From assembly GCA_036388295.1 (NCBI GenBank), contig DASVSC010000132.1, positions 1-25,208 on the forward strand: 25,208 bases of DNA, given 5' to 3'. Each line of letters begins with the position of its first letter. The stretch's first letter is position 1. Both the position numbers and the translations under genes were made by a program. Of this stretch, positions 1 through 8,030 are shown piece by piece. The notes beneath the pieces were generated by a model. That model saw only the letters and a program-made list of their open reading frames with translations, ran no database searches and was not told the origin of the DNA. Source of the stretch: RYN-431 sp036388295 (GTDB taxonomy: Bacteria; Planctomycetota; Phycisphaerae; Tepidisphaerales; Tepidisphaeraceae).

Positions 1-1376
1 ACCTCGGCCTGATCGTGGTCGATGAGGAACACGAAAGCAGCTACAAGCAGGACACCGTGCCGCGCTACAACGCGCGTGACGTGGCCATCAAACGCGGGCA
101 ACTGGAAGACGTGCCCGTCATCCTCGGCAGCGCGACACCCAGCCTGGAAACGTGGAAACGTGTCAGTGAAGCGGAACGCCATGCGCAGGACGCAGACGCA
201 GACGCCACGGCTTCCGCAACGTCTGTCCCGTCGCAGTCGCAGTTCCTTCTGCGCCTTCCCGCCCGCGTGCGGGGTTTGTCGCTTCCCAAGGTCGAAGTCT
301 TGGACATGCGGGTGGTCAACAAGCTGCGTAAAGGCGTTCACCTGATCAGCGCCCGGCTCGAAGCATTGATGCACCAAACCTTCGCCGCCGGCGAACAGGC
401 GATTCTGCTGCTGAACCGTCGTGGCTACGCCAACTGCATCTTCTGCAGCCACTGCAACGAAGCGATTCAGTGCAAATACTGCGACACGACGATGACGTAC
501 CATCGCGCCACGTCGCTGAACCCGATGACCGCGCGCACCGACGCCGGCCTGCACACCGGGCAGATGCACTGTCACTACTGCCTGGCCGTCAATCCGCTGC
601 CGGCCACTTGCCCGGCGTGCGGGAAGAAGCTGGCCCTGTTCGGGCTCGGCACGCAGCGCGTCGAGGAGGAACTGCAGCGGAAGTTCCCCGACCTGCCGTA
701 CGCGCGGGTCGACAGCGACACGATGCGCAGCAAGACCGACTACGAAGCCCTGCTCGGCCGGTTCGGGCGCGGCGAGATTAAGCTGATGCTCGGCACGCAG
801 ATGATCGCCAAAGGGCTGGATTACCCGAACGTCACGCTCGTCGGCGTCATCAGCGGCGACACGGCCTTGTCGTTGCCGGATTTTCGGTCGGCGGAGCGGA
901 CGTTTCAGCTGATCACGCAGGTCGCCGGCCGGGCCGGGCGGGGCGACAAGCCGGGCCGGGTGGTGCTGCAGACGTTCCTGCCCGAAGACATGTCACTCCA
1001 GGCGGCGGTGCGGCAGGATTTCGAAGGGTTCGCCGAACATGAACTGGCCCACCGCCGCCAGGCGCGCCTGCCGCCGGACACGCGGATGGTGCGGATCGTG
1101 CTGCGCGACGAATCGCTCGACGCCCTGCACAAACGCGGCGACAAGCTGCAGGGCCTGCTGAGCGAAGCCATCGCCACCGGCGTTCTGGACATTGACCTGC
1201 GCGGCCCGATGCCCTGCCCGATCGAACGCATCGCCGGCCATCACCGGGCCCAGATCGTTCTCACCTGCCCCGACCCGCGGCCGCTGCAGCGGGTACTGGC
1301 CGTTCTTCGGAAAAAGGAGGGCCTGGTGTCCAACGAGAAAGTGGCCGTCGACGTCGACCCGGTGTCGATGCTCTGA
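1..1376 (+). CDS. priA: Primosomal protein N' (PriA replication-restart helicase), C-terminal part, 5' end outside window
   Basis: The frame is open from position 3, so the gene starts before the window and about 457 residues are visible. PriA is a superfamily 2 DNA helicase that reloads the replisome at stalled forks. Visible motifs in order are the DEEH Walker B box at the left edge, the SATPSLE motif, four CxxC zinc-binding pairs (about nt 440-630), the GTQMIAKG motif and the QVAGRAGRG arginine-finger motif, followed by the usual C-terminal domain. Two stretches are longer than in E. coli PriA. One is an Ala/Asp/Ser-rich insert of about 21 residues after SATPSLE (near nt 173-246). The other is a shorter insert between the second and third cysteine pairs. 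The gene ends 95 bp before moxR and seems unrelated to it functionally. Identification is firm; the start is not visible. Confidence 0.95.
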   Translation, partial: LGLIVVDEEHESSYKQDTVPRYNARDVAIKRGQLEDVPVILGSATPSLETWKRVSEAERHAQDADADATASATSVPSQSQFLLRLPARVRGLSLPKVEVLDMRVVNKLRKGVHLISARLEALMHQTFAAGEQAILLLNRRGYANCIFCSHCNEAIQCKYCDTTMTYHRATSLNPMTARTDAGLHTGQMHCHYCLAVNPLPATCPACGKKLALFGLGTQRVEEELQRKFPDLPYARVDSDTMRSKTDYEALLGRFGRGEIKLMLGTQMIAKGLDYPNVTLVGVISGDTALSLPDFRSAERTFQLITQVAGRAGRGDKPGRVVLQTFLPEDMSLQAAVRQDFEGFAEHELAHRRQARLPPDTRMVRIVLRDESLDALHKRGDKLQGLLSEAIATGVLDIDLRGPMPCPIERIAGHHRAQIVLTCPDPRPLQRVLAVLRKKEGLVSNEKVAVDVDPVSML

Positions 1377-1471
1377 CTTGGTCGTGCCCGACGCCCGGCG
1401 GCGTGATACAATCGACGCCTCTGTAACGCTTTGCCGGTTGGCGGGGCGGTTGGCGAAGGAAGCAGGTGTTA

Positions 1472-2404
1472 ATGTCGACTGCCGCGATCGATCGTTTACG
1501 CACGAACATTCAATCCGTTTTTCTGGGGAACCCCGCCACCGTCGATTTGCTGCTGGTCGGCCTGCTCGCCCGCGGGCACGTGTTGATCGAAGACGTGCCG
1601 GGCGTCGGCAAAACGGTGCTGGCCAAAGCGCTGGCCAGGTCGATCGCGTGTGACTTCAATCGCGTGCAGCTCACGCCCGATCTGCTGCCCGGCGACGTGC
1701 TGGGCGTGTCGGTCTACAACCGCGACTCCAACGCGTTCGAGTTCAAGCCCGGCCCCATTTTCGCCAACATTCTGCTGGCCGACGAAATCAACCGCACCAC
1801 GCCACGAACGCAGTCGGCGCTTCTGGAAGCGATGAGCGAAGAGCAGGTCTCGATCGAGGCCCACACGTACCCGCTCAAGCGGCCGTTCATGGTCGTGGCG
1901 ACACAGAACCCGTTTGAGTTCGAGGGCACCTACCACCTGCCGGAAAACCAGCTGGACCGCTTCGTGCTGCGCATCTCCGTCGGCTATCCCAGCCGTACGA
2001 GCGAGTACAAGATTCTGACAACCCAGCCCGGCCGCTCCGCGCTCGACGCGCTGCGGCCGGTGATGTCGGCGGACGAAGTGGTGCAACTGCAGGACCTGGT
2101 GCCGACCACGAAGATGGACCCGGCGATCGTCGAGTACATTCTCGACCTCGTCGCCGCCACGCGGGCCCATGAGCAGCTGCACCTGGGCATCAGCACCCGT
2201 GGCGCGCTGGCGCTGACGAGCGCGGTGCAGGCTTTGTCGGTGCTGCGCGGGCGCGATTACGTGCTGCCGGACGACGTCAAGGAACTGTTCATCGCCTGCT
2301 GCTCGCACCGCGTAATTGGCAAAACGTATCTGAGCAACGGCGATGCGGCTTCTACGACGCGCGTGCTGCAGTCGCTGCTGGACCGGACTGCGGCCCCCAA
2401 ATAA
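1472..2404 (+). CDS. moxR: MoxR-family AAA+ ATPase
   Basis: This is a 310-residue AAA+ chaperone-like ATPase of the MoxR group, which typically acts with VWA or DUF58 partners in maturation of metalloenzymes or envelope complexes. The Walker A motif is GVGKT, Walker B is LLADEINR, and the conserved ATQNPFEFEGTYHLPENQLDRF region follows (sensor area, nt about 1897-1962). ATG at 1472 was chosen because a purine-rich GAAGGAAGCAGG lies just upstream; a GTG two codons earlier is also in frame but is placed worse. The DUF58 and transglutaminase genes follow at 10 bp and 26 bp spacing. This gives the widespread moxR-DUF58-tgpA cassette, and co-transcription is very likely. The substrate is unknown. 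Confidence 0.95.
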   Translation: MSTAAIDRLRTNIQSVFLGNPATVDLLLVGLLARGHVLIEDVPGVGKTVLAKALARSIACDFNRVQLTPDLLPGDVLGVSVYNRDSNAFEFKPGPIFANILLADEINRTTPRTQSALLEAMSEEQVSIEAHTYPLKRPFMVVATQNPFEFEGTYHLPENQLDRFVLRISVGYPSRTSEYKILTTQPGRSALDALRPVMSADEVVQLQDLVPTTKMDPAIVEYILDLVAATRAHEQLHLGISTRGALALTSAVQALSVLRGRDYVLPDDVKELFIACCSHRVIGKTYLSNGDAASTTRVLQSLLDRTAAPK

Positions 2405-2414
2405 GGCGTCTTTG

Positions 2415-3605
2415 ATGGCCAATAAGCCGCCCAGCCCGCGCAAGCTGCCCGCCGGCCGCCGCAAGCCGGCGCTCGATTTTTCCATCACCGGCCTGATCTT
2501 CAGCGCGATGATGATGTTCATCGGCCTGGCCGCCATCAACACGCAGGCCAACCTGCTGTTCGGCGTGTTCGGCCTGATGATCGGCATCCTTCTGACCAGC
2601 TTTTCCATCAGCGGCTTGGTGCTGAAGCGCGTGCGCGTGACCCGCGTGCTGCCCGACCACCTGATCGTCGGCCGCCCCGGCACGCTGCAGTACGAACTGG
2701 CCAACAAAAAGCGGTTTTGGCCCAGCCTGTCGGTGACCGTCTCGGAACTCGACGCGGTCGACTTCTTCACCCGCCAGCCGACGGCGTACATGCTGCACGC
2801 GGCCAACAAGATGGCGGCGACCGTCTCCACCGACGTGCTGCCGCAACGGCGGGGCGTGATTGCGCTGGACCGCTACCAGCTGTCGACCAGCTTTCCGTTC
2901 GGCTTCATCAAGCGCGCGACCGAACGCCGGCAGGCGGACGCGCTGCTGGTGCTGCCGGCGATCGGGTCGATGCACCGCGAGCTGATGCGCCGCTTCCGGT
3001 CCGCCCATTCCAGCGGCATCAACGTCCGCCCCAGCAGCGGCGGCGATGACGAGTTCTACGGCGTGCGCGAATACCGCCCCGGCGAGAACCCGCGGCGCAT
3101 CTACTGGAAACGGTCCGCCGGCGCGGGGCCGATGGTGGTGCGGGAAATGACGCGCGTGTCGCCGCCGAAGGTCATCGTTCTGCTCGACACCCGCCGCCGC
3201 GGCGTCGGCCCCGGCCCGTACGCGGCCGTCGAGCGGACGATCGCCATGGCCGCCACCCTGATCGACGCGGCCATGGACCTGGGCCTGCCGGTCGGGCTGG
3301 GCGTCTGGTCGGACGGCTGGGTGCGGATGACGCCGGAGCACGGCAAGCGGCACCGTCTGGACCTGCTGGGCGTGCTCGCCAAGCTGCCGCCGAATGAGTC
3401 GATGGAGGCGGCCGATCTGGTGGAGCATTCGCGCGATTTAATGCGCAGCGACACGACCGCCGTGCTGCTGACGCCGTACAATACCGGGGTCGAAGCGCGC
3501 GACGGGCCGCGGGGCGGCCTGATCGTGCTGTCGGCCGTCGGCGATAAGCATTTTGAGTTCCCGCCCGAGATCGATTTCGCCCGCGGCTACACCGGCCCGG
3601 CCTGA
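2415..3605 (+). CDS. DUF58 domain membrane protein
   Basis: A 396-residue protein that usually accompanies MoxR ATPases. The N-terminus is Pro/Lys/Arg-rich and is followed by two closely spaced hydrophobic segments (about residues 18-65), then a soluble region. The diagnostic DUF58 motif EYRPGENPRRIYWKRSA lies near nt 3069-3119, before a VWA-like alpha/beta fold with an LLDTRRRG strand-loop. ATG 2415 was chosen because it lies 10 bp after the moxR stop with a weak AAGG upstream; the open frame extends further 5' but overlaps moxR and lacks family similarity. It probably forms a membrane complex with the MoxR ATPase. The exact role is not known for this family. Confidence 0.9.
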   Translation: MANKPPSPRKLPAGRRKPALDFSITGLIFSAMMMFIGLAAINTQANLLFGVFGLMIGILLTSFSISGLVLKRVRVTRVLPDHLIVGRPGTLQYELANKKRFWPSLSVTVSELDAVDFFTRQPTAYMLHAANKMAATVSTDVLPQRRGVIALDRYQLSTSFPFGFIKRATERRQADALLVLPAIGSMHRELMRRFRSAHSSGINVRPSSGGDDEFYGVREYRPGENPRRIYWKRSAGAGPMVVREMTRVSPPKVIVLLDTRRRGVGPGPYAAVERTIAMAATLIDAAMDLGLPVGLGVWSDGWVRMTPEHGKRHRLDLLGVLAKLPPNESMEAADLVEHSRDLMRSDTTAVLLTPYNTGVEARDGPRGGLIVLSAVGDKHFEFPPEIDFARGYTGPA

Positions 3606-3631
3606 GCGTGTGGAGAGGACCGTAAACCCGC

Positions 3632-5908
3632 ATGTACGACATCCGTCAATTCCGGCCGATGCTGTATACCCTGCTCCTGCTGGGGTTCTGCGGCTACGCG
3701 CTCGCCGCCGAAACGCCGGGCCTGTGGCTGCTGGCGGTCGGCGGGACGCTGCTCAATGGCTACCTGGTCCGCCGTCAGACGTTCCGGCCCATCCCGCGCC
3801 TCGCGGCCAACATTATTACCCTGCTGTTCGCCGGCTGGATGGTCGCGCGTGTCCGGATGTTCCCCGGCCCGCCGATCTTCGCGATCGGCGAGTTCCTCAC
3901 GTTTCTGCAGTTGGTCAAACTGTACGAACAGCGCGGCAATCGTGACATCGCGCAGCTGCTGGTGCTCAGCCTGCTGCTGATGATCGCCGCCGCCATCAGC
4001 ACGGCCAGCCTGCTGTTCGGCATAGTGTTCGTGGTCTACCTGTTCCTGTCACTCTACTGCTGTCTGCTGTTCCACCTGAAGGCCGAGAGCGATCACGCGC
4101 GGCTGGTCAGCGGCATTCGCGACGACAAGATCAACGAGATGACGCTCCGCCAGGACCAGCGGTTCCTGTCGCGCTCCATGCGCCGGCTCGCCGCCGTCGT
4201 CAGCGCCTTCGCCGTCATCACCGCGGTGGCCGTGTTCCTGCTGTTCCCGCGCGGCAGCGGGGCGGGAATGATCGGCAACATGGCGTTCCAGCCGTCCCAG
4301 ACGATGACCGGCTTCAGCGACCAGATCGACTTCCAGGACGTCGCGCGCATCCAGCAGAACGACGCACAGATTGCCTGGGTTACGGTGCGCAAAAATCGCC
4401 AGCCTTGGGGCGCGGGCGAAGTCATCTACCTTCGCGGCAATGTCTGCGACACCTACGTCAGCGACGTGACCAACGTCAACCGTTGGAGATGGTTGCGCTC
4501 GACCGAGATGATCAGCATGAGCATGCAGGCGGCCGTCAGCCCGAACGGAGCCGACCTGTACGAGCAGGACATCCGGCTCTTGCCGACCGGCACGAAGACG
4601 CTGTTCGCCCTGCCCGGATTGCAGAGCTTCAAGACCAATCGCGACTTGAAGATCAACCGCGGCGAGGACGACGTGCTGACGACGTCCGAAGAAGGCCGTA
4701 GCGAGCGCGTTTACACCGCCGTTTCCACCAATGCCAACGCGATTCCCGCGCCCGAATTGGCCCGCCAGCCGATGACGATGACGGCGACAGACCGCGGTGC
4801 CGGGCGGATGTACCCGGTGCCGCCCGAGGTCAAATCTTTCGCCCAGCGCGACGAAGTAGCCGGCAGCGACGCGGGCGGCAATCTGGCCACGCAGCGCCTC
4901 GACCGACCCGGCGTCAGCGAAATCGACGAGGCCCTTGCCCGCAACTTCGAGACGTACCTCAGGACGAAGTTTCTCTACACGCTGGATCTGACCGACGCCC
5001 GCGTGGTGAACGAGAAAGACCCGATCGTGCAGTTCCTGTACGACTTCCAGCGCGGCCACTGCGAGTACTTCGCCGGGGCCATGGCGCTGATGTGCCAGAG
5101 CGTCGGCATCAAGGCGCGCGTGGTCGTCGGCTTCAAGTGCGACGACTTCAACACCATGGGCGGCTATTACGTCGTCCGCCAAAGCCACGCCCACGCCTGG
5201 GTCGAGGCGCTGACGGCCAACGGGTGGCAACGGTTCGACCCGACCGCCATCAATGAGGCCGGTGCTGCCGCGCGCACGCTTACGCTGTGGCAGCGCGTCC
5301 GGTCGGCCGTGAACTTCCTCGAGTACAAGTGGGGCAGCTCGGTCGTCAATTACGACTCCGAGTCGCAGGCCAACATCGTGTCGCGCACCGAAAACTCGCT
5401 CTCGAACACGGCCATGTCCACCACAGGCTGGGTGCAGCAGCTCAAGGACTTCATCGGTGCGAAACTGCAGAAGTATGCCGACTGGGCCAATCAAGCGAAC
5501 TTCTACGCGGTACTGGTCTTACTGATCAGCGTGGCCATCGTGGCGTTGGTGGTGGGCACGATCGTCGTCCTGCTGCTTCGCCTGCGGCTCTACCGCCGGG
5601 CCCGCCGCATCGGCCTGGAGGCGCTGTCGAACAACGACCAGCGTCGGCTCGCCCGACAGTTGGCGTTCTACGACCAGATGCTGCAAACCCTCGAACGCCG
5701 CAAGATCCAACGGGCCAGCCACCTGACCCCGCGCGAGTTCGGCGCGAGCGTCGGCTTCCTGCCGGCCGAAGCGTACGACCTAGTCCAGCGACTGACGCGC
5801 GTCTTCTACCGCGTCCGCTACGGCGAAGCCGAACTCCAGCCGGCCCAGCAGAAACGCCTGGCGCGAAGTGTCGAGCGGATTGACCTTCTGCTGGGACCGG
5901 CGGATTAA
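3632..5908 (+). CDS. TgpA-like membrane transglutaminase (DUF3488 / transglutaminase core / DUF4129)
   Basis: A 758-residue integral membrane protein of the TgpA type. About six N-terminal membrane segments (residues 1-215) precede a periplasmic region carrying the transglutaminase-like cysteine protease fold. The catalytic triad is visible: Cys477 in RGHCEYFAGAM, His521 in HAHAW and Asp536 in RFDPT. A further membrane helix (about residues 628-655) and a C-terminal cytoplasmic DUF4129-like tail (LTPREF motif near nt 5724) complete the usual order. A GGAGAGGA stretch lies about 13 nt before ATG 3632, which is far for a Shine-Dalgarno. It is the third gene of the moxR-DUF58-tgpA operon. The Pseudomonas member is essential, but the substrate here is unknown. 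The stop lies 4 bp before a large palindrome (5913-5996). Confidence 0.93.
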   Translation: MYDIRQFRPMLYTLLLLGFCGYALAAETPGLWLLAVGGTLLNGYLVRRQTFRPIPRLAANIITLLFAGWMVARVRMFPGPPIFAIGEFLTFLQLVKLYEQRGNRDIAQLLVLSLLLMIAAAISTASLLFGIVFVVYLFLSLYCCLLFHLKAESDHARLVSGIRDDKINEMTLRQDQRFLSRSMRRLAAVVSAFAVITAVAVFLLFPRGSGAGMIGNMAFQPSQTMTGFSDQIDFQDVARIQQNDAQIAWVTVRKNRQPWGAGEVIYLRGNVCDTYVSDVTNVNRWRWLRSTEMISMSMQAAVSPNGADLYEQDIRLLPTGTKTLFALPGLQSFKTNRDLKINRGEDDVLTTSEEGRSERVYTAVSTNANAIPAPELARQPMTMTATDRGAGRMYPVPPEVKSFAQRDEVAGSDAGGNLATQRLDRPGVSEIDEALARNFETYLRTKFLYTLDLTDARVVNEKDPIVQFLYDFQRGHCEYFAGAMALMCQSVGIKARVVVGFKCDDFNTMGGYYVVRQSHAHAWVEALTANGWQRFDPTAINEAGAAARTLTLWQRVRSAVNFLEYKWGSSVVNYDSESQANIVSRTENSLSNTAMSTTGWVQQLKDFIGAKLQKYADWANQANFYAVLVLLISVAIVALVVGTIVVLLLRLRLYRRARRIGLEALSNNDQRRLARQLAFYDQMLQTLERRKIQRASHLTPREFGASVGFLPAEAYDLVQRLTRVFYRVRYGEAELQPAQQKRLARSVERIDLLLGPAD

Positions 5909-5912
5909 ATGC

Positions 5913-5996
5913 AGGCGTAAGGGGAGAGGCGTAAGGCGTAAGGAAGACAAGTTTTTCAATTCTTTCCTTACGCCTTACGCCTCTCCCCTTACGCCT
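5913..5996. repeat. Heptad-built palindromic element A (tgpA-cinA spacer)
   Basis: A perfect 33-bp inverted repeat, 5913-5945 against 5964-5996, with an 18-nt A/T-rich loop. Each arm reads as 7-bp units in the order X-Y-X-X-Z, with X = AGGCGTA, Y = AGGGGAG and Z = AGGAAGA. The loop is bordered by AAGA on the left and TCTT on the right. It begins 4 bp after the tgpA stop and ends 13 bp before the cinA ATG. No uridine run follows it on either strand, so it does not look like an ordinary intrinsic terminator. A related copy lies inside cinA (6426-6520) and a copy with the same layout but different sequence lies at 8422-8511. Confidence 0.9.
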
Positions 5997-5997
5997 C

Positions 5998-6003
5998 TAT
6001 TGT
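5998..6003 (+). promoter_or_regulatory. Possible -10 hexamer for leaderless cinA mRNA
   Basis: TATTGT, matching the TAnnnT -10 pattern, ends 6 nt before the cinA ATG, and no Shine-Dalgarno is present. This spacing would start the transcript at or next to the ATG. No convincing -35 is visible because the upstream DNA is palindrome A. The call is weak when taken alone. Confidence 0.3.
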
Positions 6004-6009
6004 CCTTTC

Positions 6010-7347
6010 ATGCAAGCGTTCATCCTCAGCATCGGCGACGAACTGGCCCTCGGGCAGACGGTTGACACCAACAGCGCCTGGATCAGCCAGCAACTCGCCG
6101 CCGTCGGTTGCGACGTCCTGGGCCACCAGACGGTGGCCGACCGGCAATCGATGATTGAAGCCTCTATTCGAACCTGGGCCGCGCAGGCCGACGTTCTCAT
6201 CGTCAGCGGCGGCATCGGTCCGACCGAAGACGACCTGACCCGCCAGGCGATTGCCAGCGTGCTCGGTAGCGAACTCGTGCTCGATGAGTCCTGGCTCGCG
6301 CACATGAAAACGCACTTCACAAGCCGCGGCCGGGAGATGCCGGAGCGGAACGTGGTCCAGGCGATGATCCCGCGCGGCGCGACGATGCTCTGGAACACCG
6401 CCGGCACCGCCGCGGGGATTCGGGCGGAAGTAAGGGGCGAGGGGCAAGGCGTAAGGCGTAAGGAAGAAGCGAAAGTCGCGGTCAATGCTGTCTCTTCCTC
6501 ACGCCTTACGCCTCACGCCTCCACCCTTTTTTCCGTCCCCGGCGTGCCGCGTGAGATGAAGGCCATGTTCACGCGTGACGTGCTGCCGTGGGTGCGCGAG
6601 CGCAGTGGCGGGGCGGTCATCCTGCAGGCGAAGCTGCACACGTTCGGCCTCGGCGAAAGCGCGATCGGCGAACGCCTCGGCGGTCTGATGGACCGCGGCC
6701 GCAACCCCAGCGTCGGCACCACCGTCGCTAACGGCCTGGTGTCGCTGCGCGTCAACGCGCGTTTCCCGTCACTCGAAGAAGGCCAGCGGCAACTCGATGA
6801 AACAATAGCCGCCTGCCGGGCCGCCCTCGGGCCGATGATTTTCGGGCAGGGCGACGACACGCTCGAAGGCGTCGTCATGAGCCTGCTCGCATCAGGCGAA
6901 CGGCCGATCACCGTTGCCACCGCCGAAAGCTGCACCGGCGGCTGGCTGGCGAAAATGCTTACCGACCTGCCCGGCAGCAGCCGTTACTTCCACCAAGGCT
7001 GGGTGACCTACACCAACGAGAGCAAAACCGCCCAACTCGGCGTAAAGCCGCTTACCCTTGCGGCCCACGGCGCGGTCAGCGAGCCGACCGTCGCCGAAAT
7101 GGCCGAAGGCGCACGCCAGCGGGCGGGCACCGACATCGCCCTCAGCGTCAGCGGCATCGCCGGCCCCGACGGCGGCACAAGCGACAAGCCCGTCGGCACC
7201 GTCTGCTTCGGCCTGGCTCACATCGGCGGCACGCTCACCCGCACCCTCGGCATGTTCGGCGACCGCGACATGGTCCGCGACCGCAGCGCCAAAATGGCCC
7301 TGACCCTGCTGCGATTTCACCTGATGGGGCATTCCCTTCCTTTCTGA
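6010..7347 (+). CDS. cinA: CinA family protein (nicotinamide-nucleotide amidohydrolase) with in-frame palindrome insertion
   Basis: 445 residues with the two classic CinA parts. The N-terminal MoCF/molybdopterin-binding-like domain starts at residue 1 with FILSIGDELALGQTVDTN and contains SGGIGPTEDDLT. The C-terminal PncC domain contains TAESCTGGWLA and SGIAGPDGGT. The family recycles NMN (deamidase activity) and cleaves ADP-ribose. The start has no Shine-Dalgarno; ATG 6010 aligns with the family N-terminus. Between the GTAAG motif and VPGVPREM there are about 38 residues where relatives have about 12. The extra segment (about residues 140-173) is encoded by palindrome B and is Arg/Lys/Glu-rich, then Ser/Thr-rich. 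The frame is kept and both domains appear intact, so the gene is probably functional. Confidence 0.95.
   Translation: MQAFILSIGDELALGQTVDTNSAWISQQLAAVGCDVLGHQTVADRQSMIEASIRTWAAQADVLIVSGGIGPTEDDLTRQAIASVLGSELVLDESWLAHMKTHFTSRGREMPERNVVQAMIPRGATMLWNTAGTAAGIRAEVRGEGQGVRRKEEAKVAVNAVSSSRLTPHASTLFSVPGVPREMKAMFTRDVLPWVRERSGGAVILQAKLHTFGLGESAIGERLGGLMDRGRNPSVGTTVANGLVSLRVNARFPSLEEGQRQLDETIAACRAALGPMIFGQGDDTLEGVVMSLLASGERPITVATAESCTGGWLAKMLTDLPGSSRYFHQGWVTYTNESKTAQLGVKPLTLAAHGAVSEPTVAEMAEGARQRAGTDIALSVSGIAGPDGGTSDKPVGTVCFGLAHIGGTLTRTLGMFGDRDMVRDRSAKMALTLLRFHLMGHSLPF
6426..6520. repeat. Heptad-built palindromic element B, inside cinA
   Basis: The left arm (6426-6467) reads as six 7-bp units: GGAAGTA, AGGGGCG, AGGGGCA, AGGCGTA, AGGCGTA, AGGAAGA. 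The right arm (6493-6520), read on the complementary strand, has four: AGGCGTG, AGGCGTA, AGGCGTG, AGGAAGA. The inner 21 bp (6447-6467 against 6493-6513) pair with one mismatch; the outer part is eroded. The units are the same as in element A, and the loop is again bordered by AAGA and TCTT. The element sits fully inside the cinA reading frame without creating a stop. Confidence 0.88.
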
Positions 7348-7551
7348 CTATCCGGTACCCCATGGCCGTGGGCGGTTCGGTTTGACGCGATTGGCCTGCT
7401 CGCCGTTCGCCGATCATTGCTGTCACTCTGACAGACGATTCAAACCGTCGCGACAGGAATGGCAGCAACCCCCAAGGCTGCGGCCGACGAAAACGCTCCG
7501 TAAGGCTAATAATGACAACCACTTGAACCGGATTACCCGCGCCCCCGATTC

Positions 7552-7566
7552 TGGCACGGCTGTTGT
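7552..7566 (+). promoter_or_regulatory. Possible sigma-54-like -24/-12 site upstream of the response regulator
   Basis: TGGCACG, four bases, then TTGT. This matches the -24 box exactly and the -12 box except that the expected GC reads GT. It lies 52 bp before ATG 7619. The defective -12 makes this only a candidate. The rest of the 271-bp spacer 7348-7618 shows no gene. Confidence 0.25.
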
Positions 7567-7618
7567 TATCCGTCAGCCGCCGCCACGGCGTTTCGTGTCG
7601 GCCCGCGGGATTTTCGTC

Positions 7619-8014
7619 ATGGCCACCACCCGACTCACTGTCCTCCTCGCCAACGAGCAAGAAGACTGGCACCGCACGGTGCGCGGTCTGCTTGAGCCGC
7701 AGGGCGTGCGCACGGTGTCGGTCCGGAGCGGCCGTGAGGCGCTCGACGCGGTGCAGCATGACGAGATTCATGCCGCCGTGCTGGACGCCGCCATGCCGCA
7801 GCTGGGCGGGATGCAGGTGGTGAAGCTGTTCGGGCAGACCGACCGCTCGCCGCCCTCAATTCTGTTGGCCGACCATTTGACCGACCAGCTGATGCACGAG
7901 GCGCTGCAATTAAAAGTCTTTTCCGTGCTCAGCAAGCCGGTCGATTTCAACCTGCTGCTCGACAGCCTCGCCCGGCTGGTGAAGCGGCGCTACAAGGACC
8001 GCTGGCCGGCGTAA
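7619..8014 (+). CDS. Single-domain response regulator, atypical receiver
   Basis: A 131-residue protein made only of a receiver domain. The phospho-acceptor region VLDAAMPQLGG and the C-terminal LSKPVDF lysine are present and correctly spaced. The N-terminal acidic pocket, usually DD, reads ANEQ, and the conserved Thr/Ser switch position appears to be Ala in ILLADH. Metal-dependent phosphorylation may therefore be altered. ATG 7619 was chosen because the receiver fold starts right after it; upstream codons in the same frame do not resemble a receiver. No Shine-Dalgarno is evident. No histidine kinase is nearby, so this looks like an orphan. It is followed by groES after 108 bp and could be transcribed into it. 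Confidence 0.8.
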   Translation: MATTRLTVLLANEQEDWHRTVRGLLEPQGVRTVSVRSGREALDAVQHDEIHAAVLDAAMPQLGGMQVVKLFGQTDRSPPSILLADHLTDQLMHEALQLKVFSVLSKPVDFNLLLDSLARLVKRRYKDRWPA

Positions 8015-8030
8015 CCAAATAACCGCCCCC

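Noticed and set aside
4049..5494. Long minus-strand open frame opposite tgpA (similar ones lie opposite moxR, DUF58 and groEL)
   Set aside because: Such frames are common opposite GC-rich genes. The translations are His/Arg/Ala/Asp-rich without motifs, while the plus-strand genes are clearly real.
5913..5996. Palindrome A as an intrinsic terminator of tgpA
   Set aside because: No T-run follows the stem, the arms have internal 7-bp periodicity, and related copies lie inside a gene and between groES and groEL.
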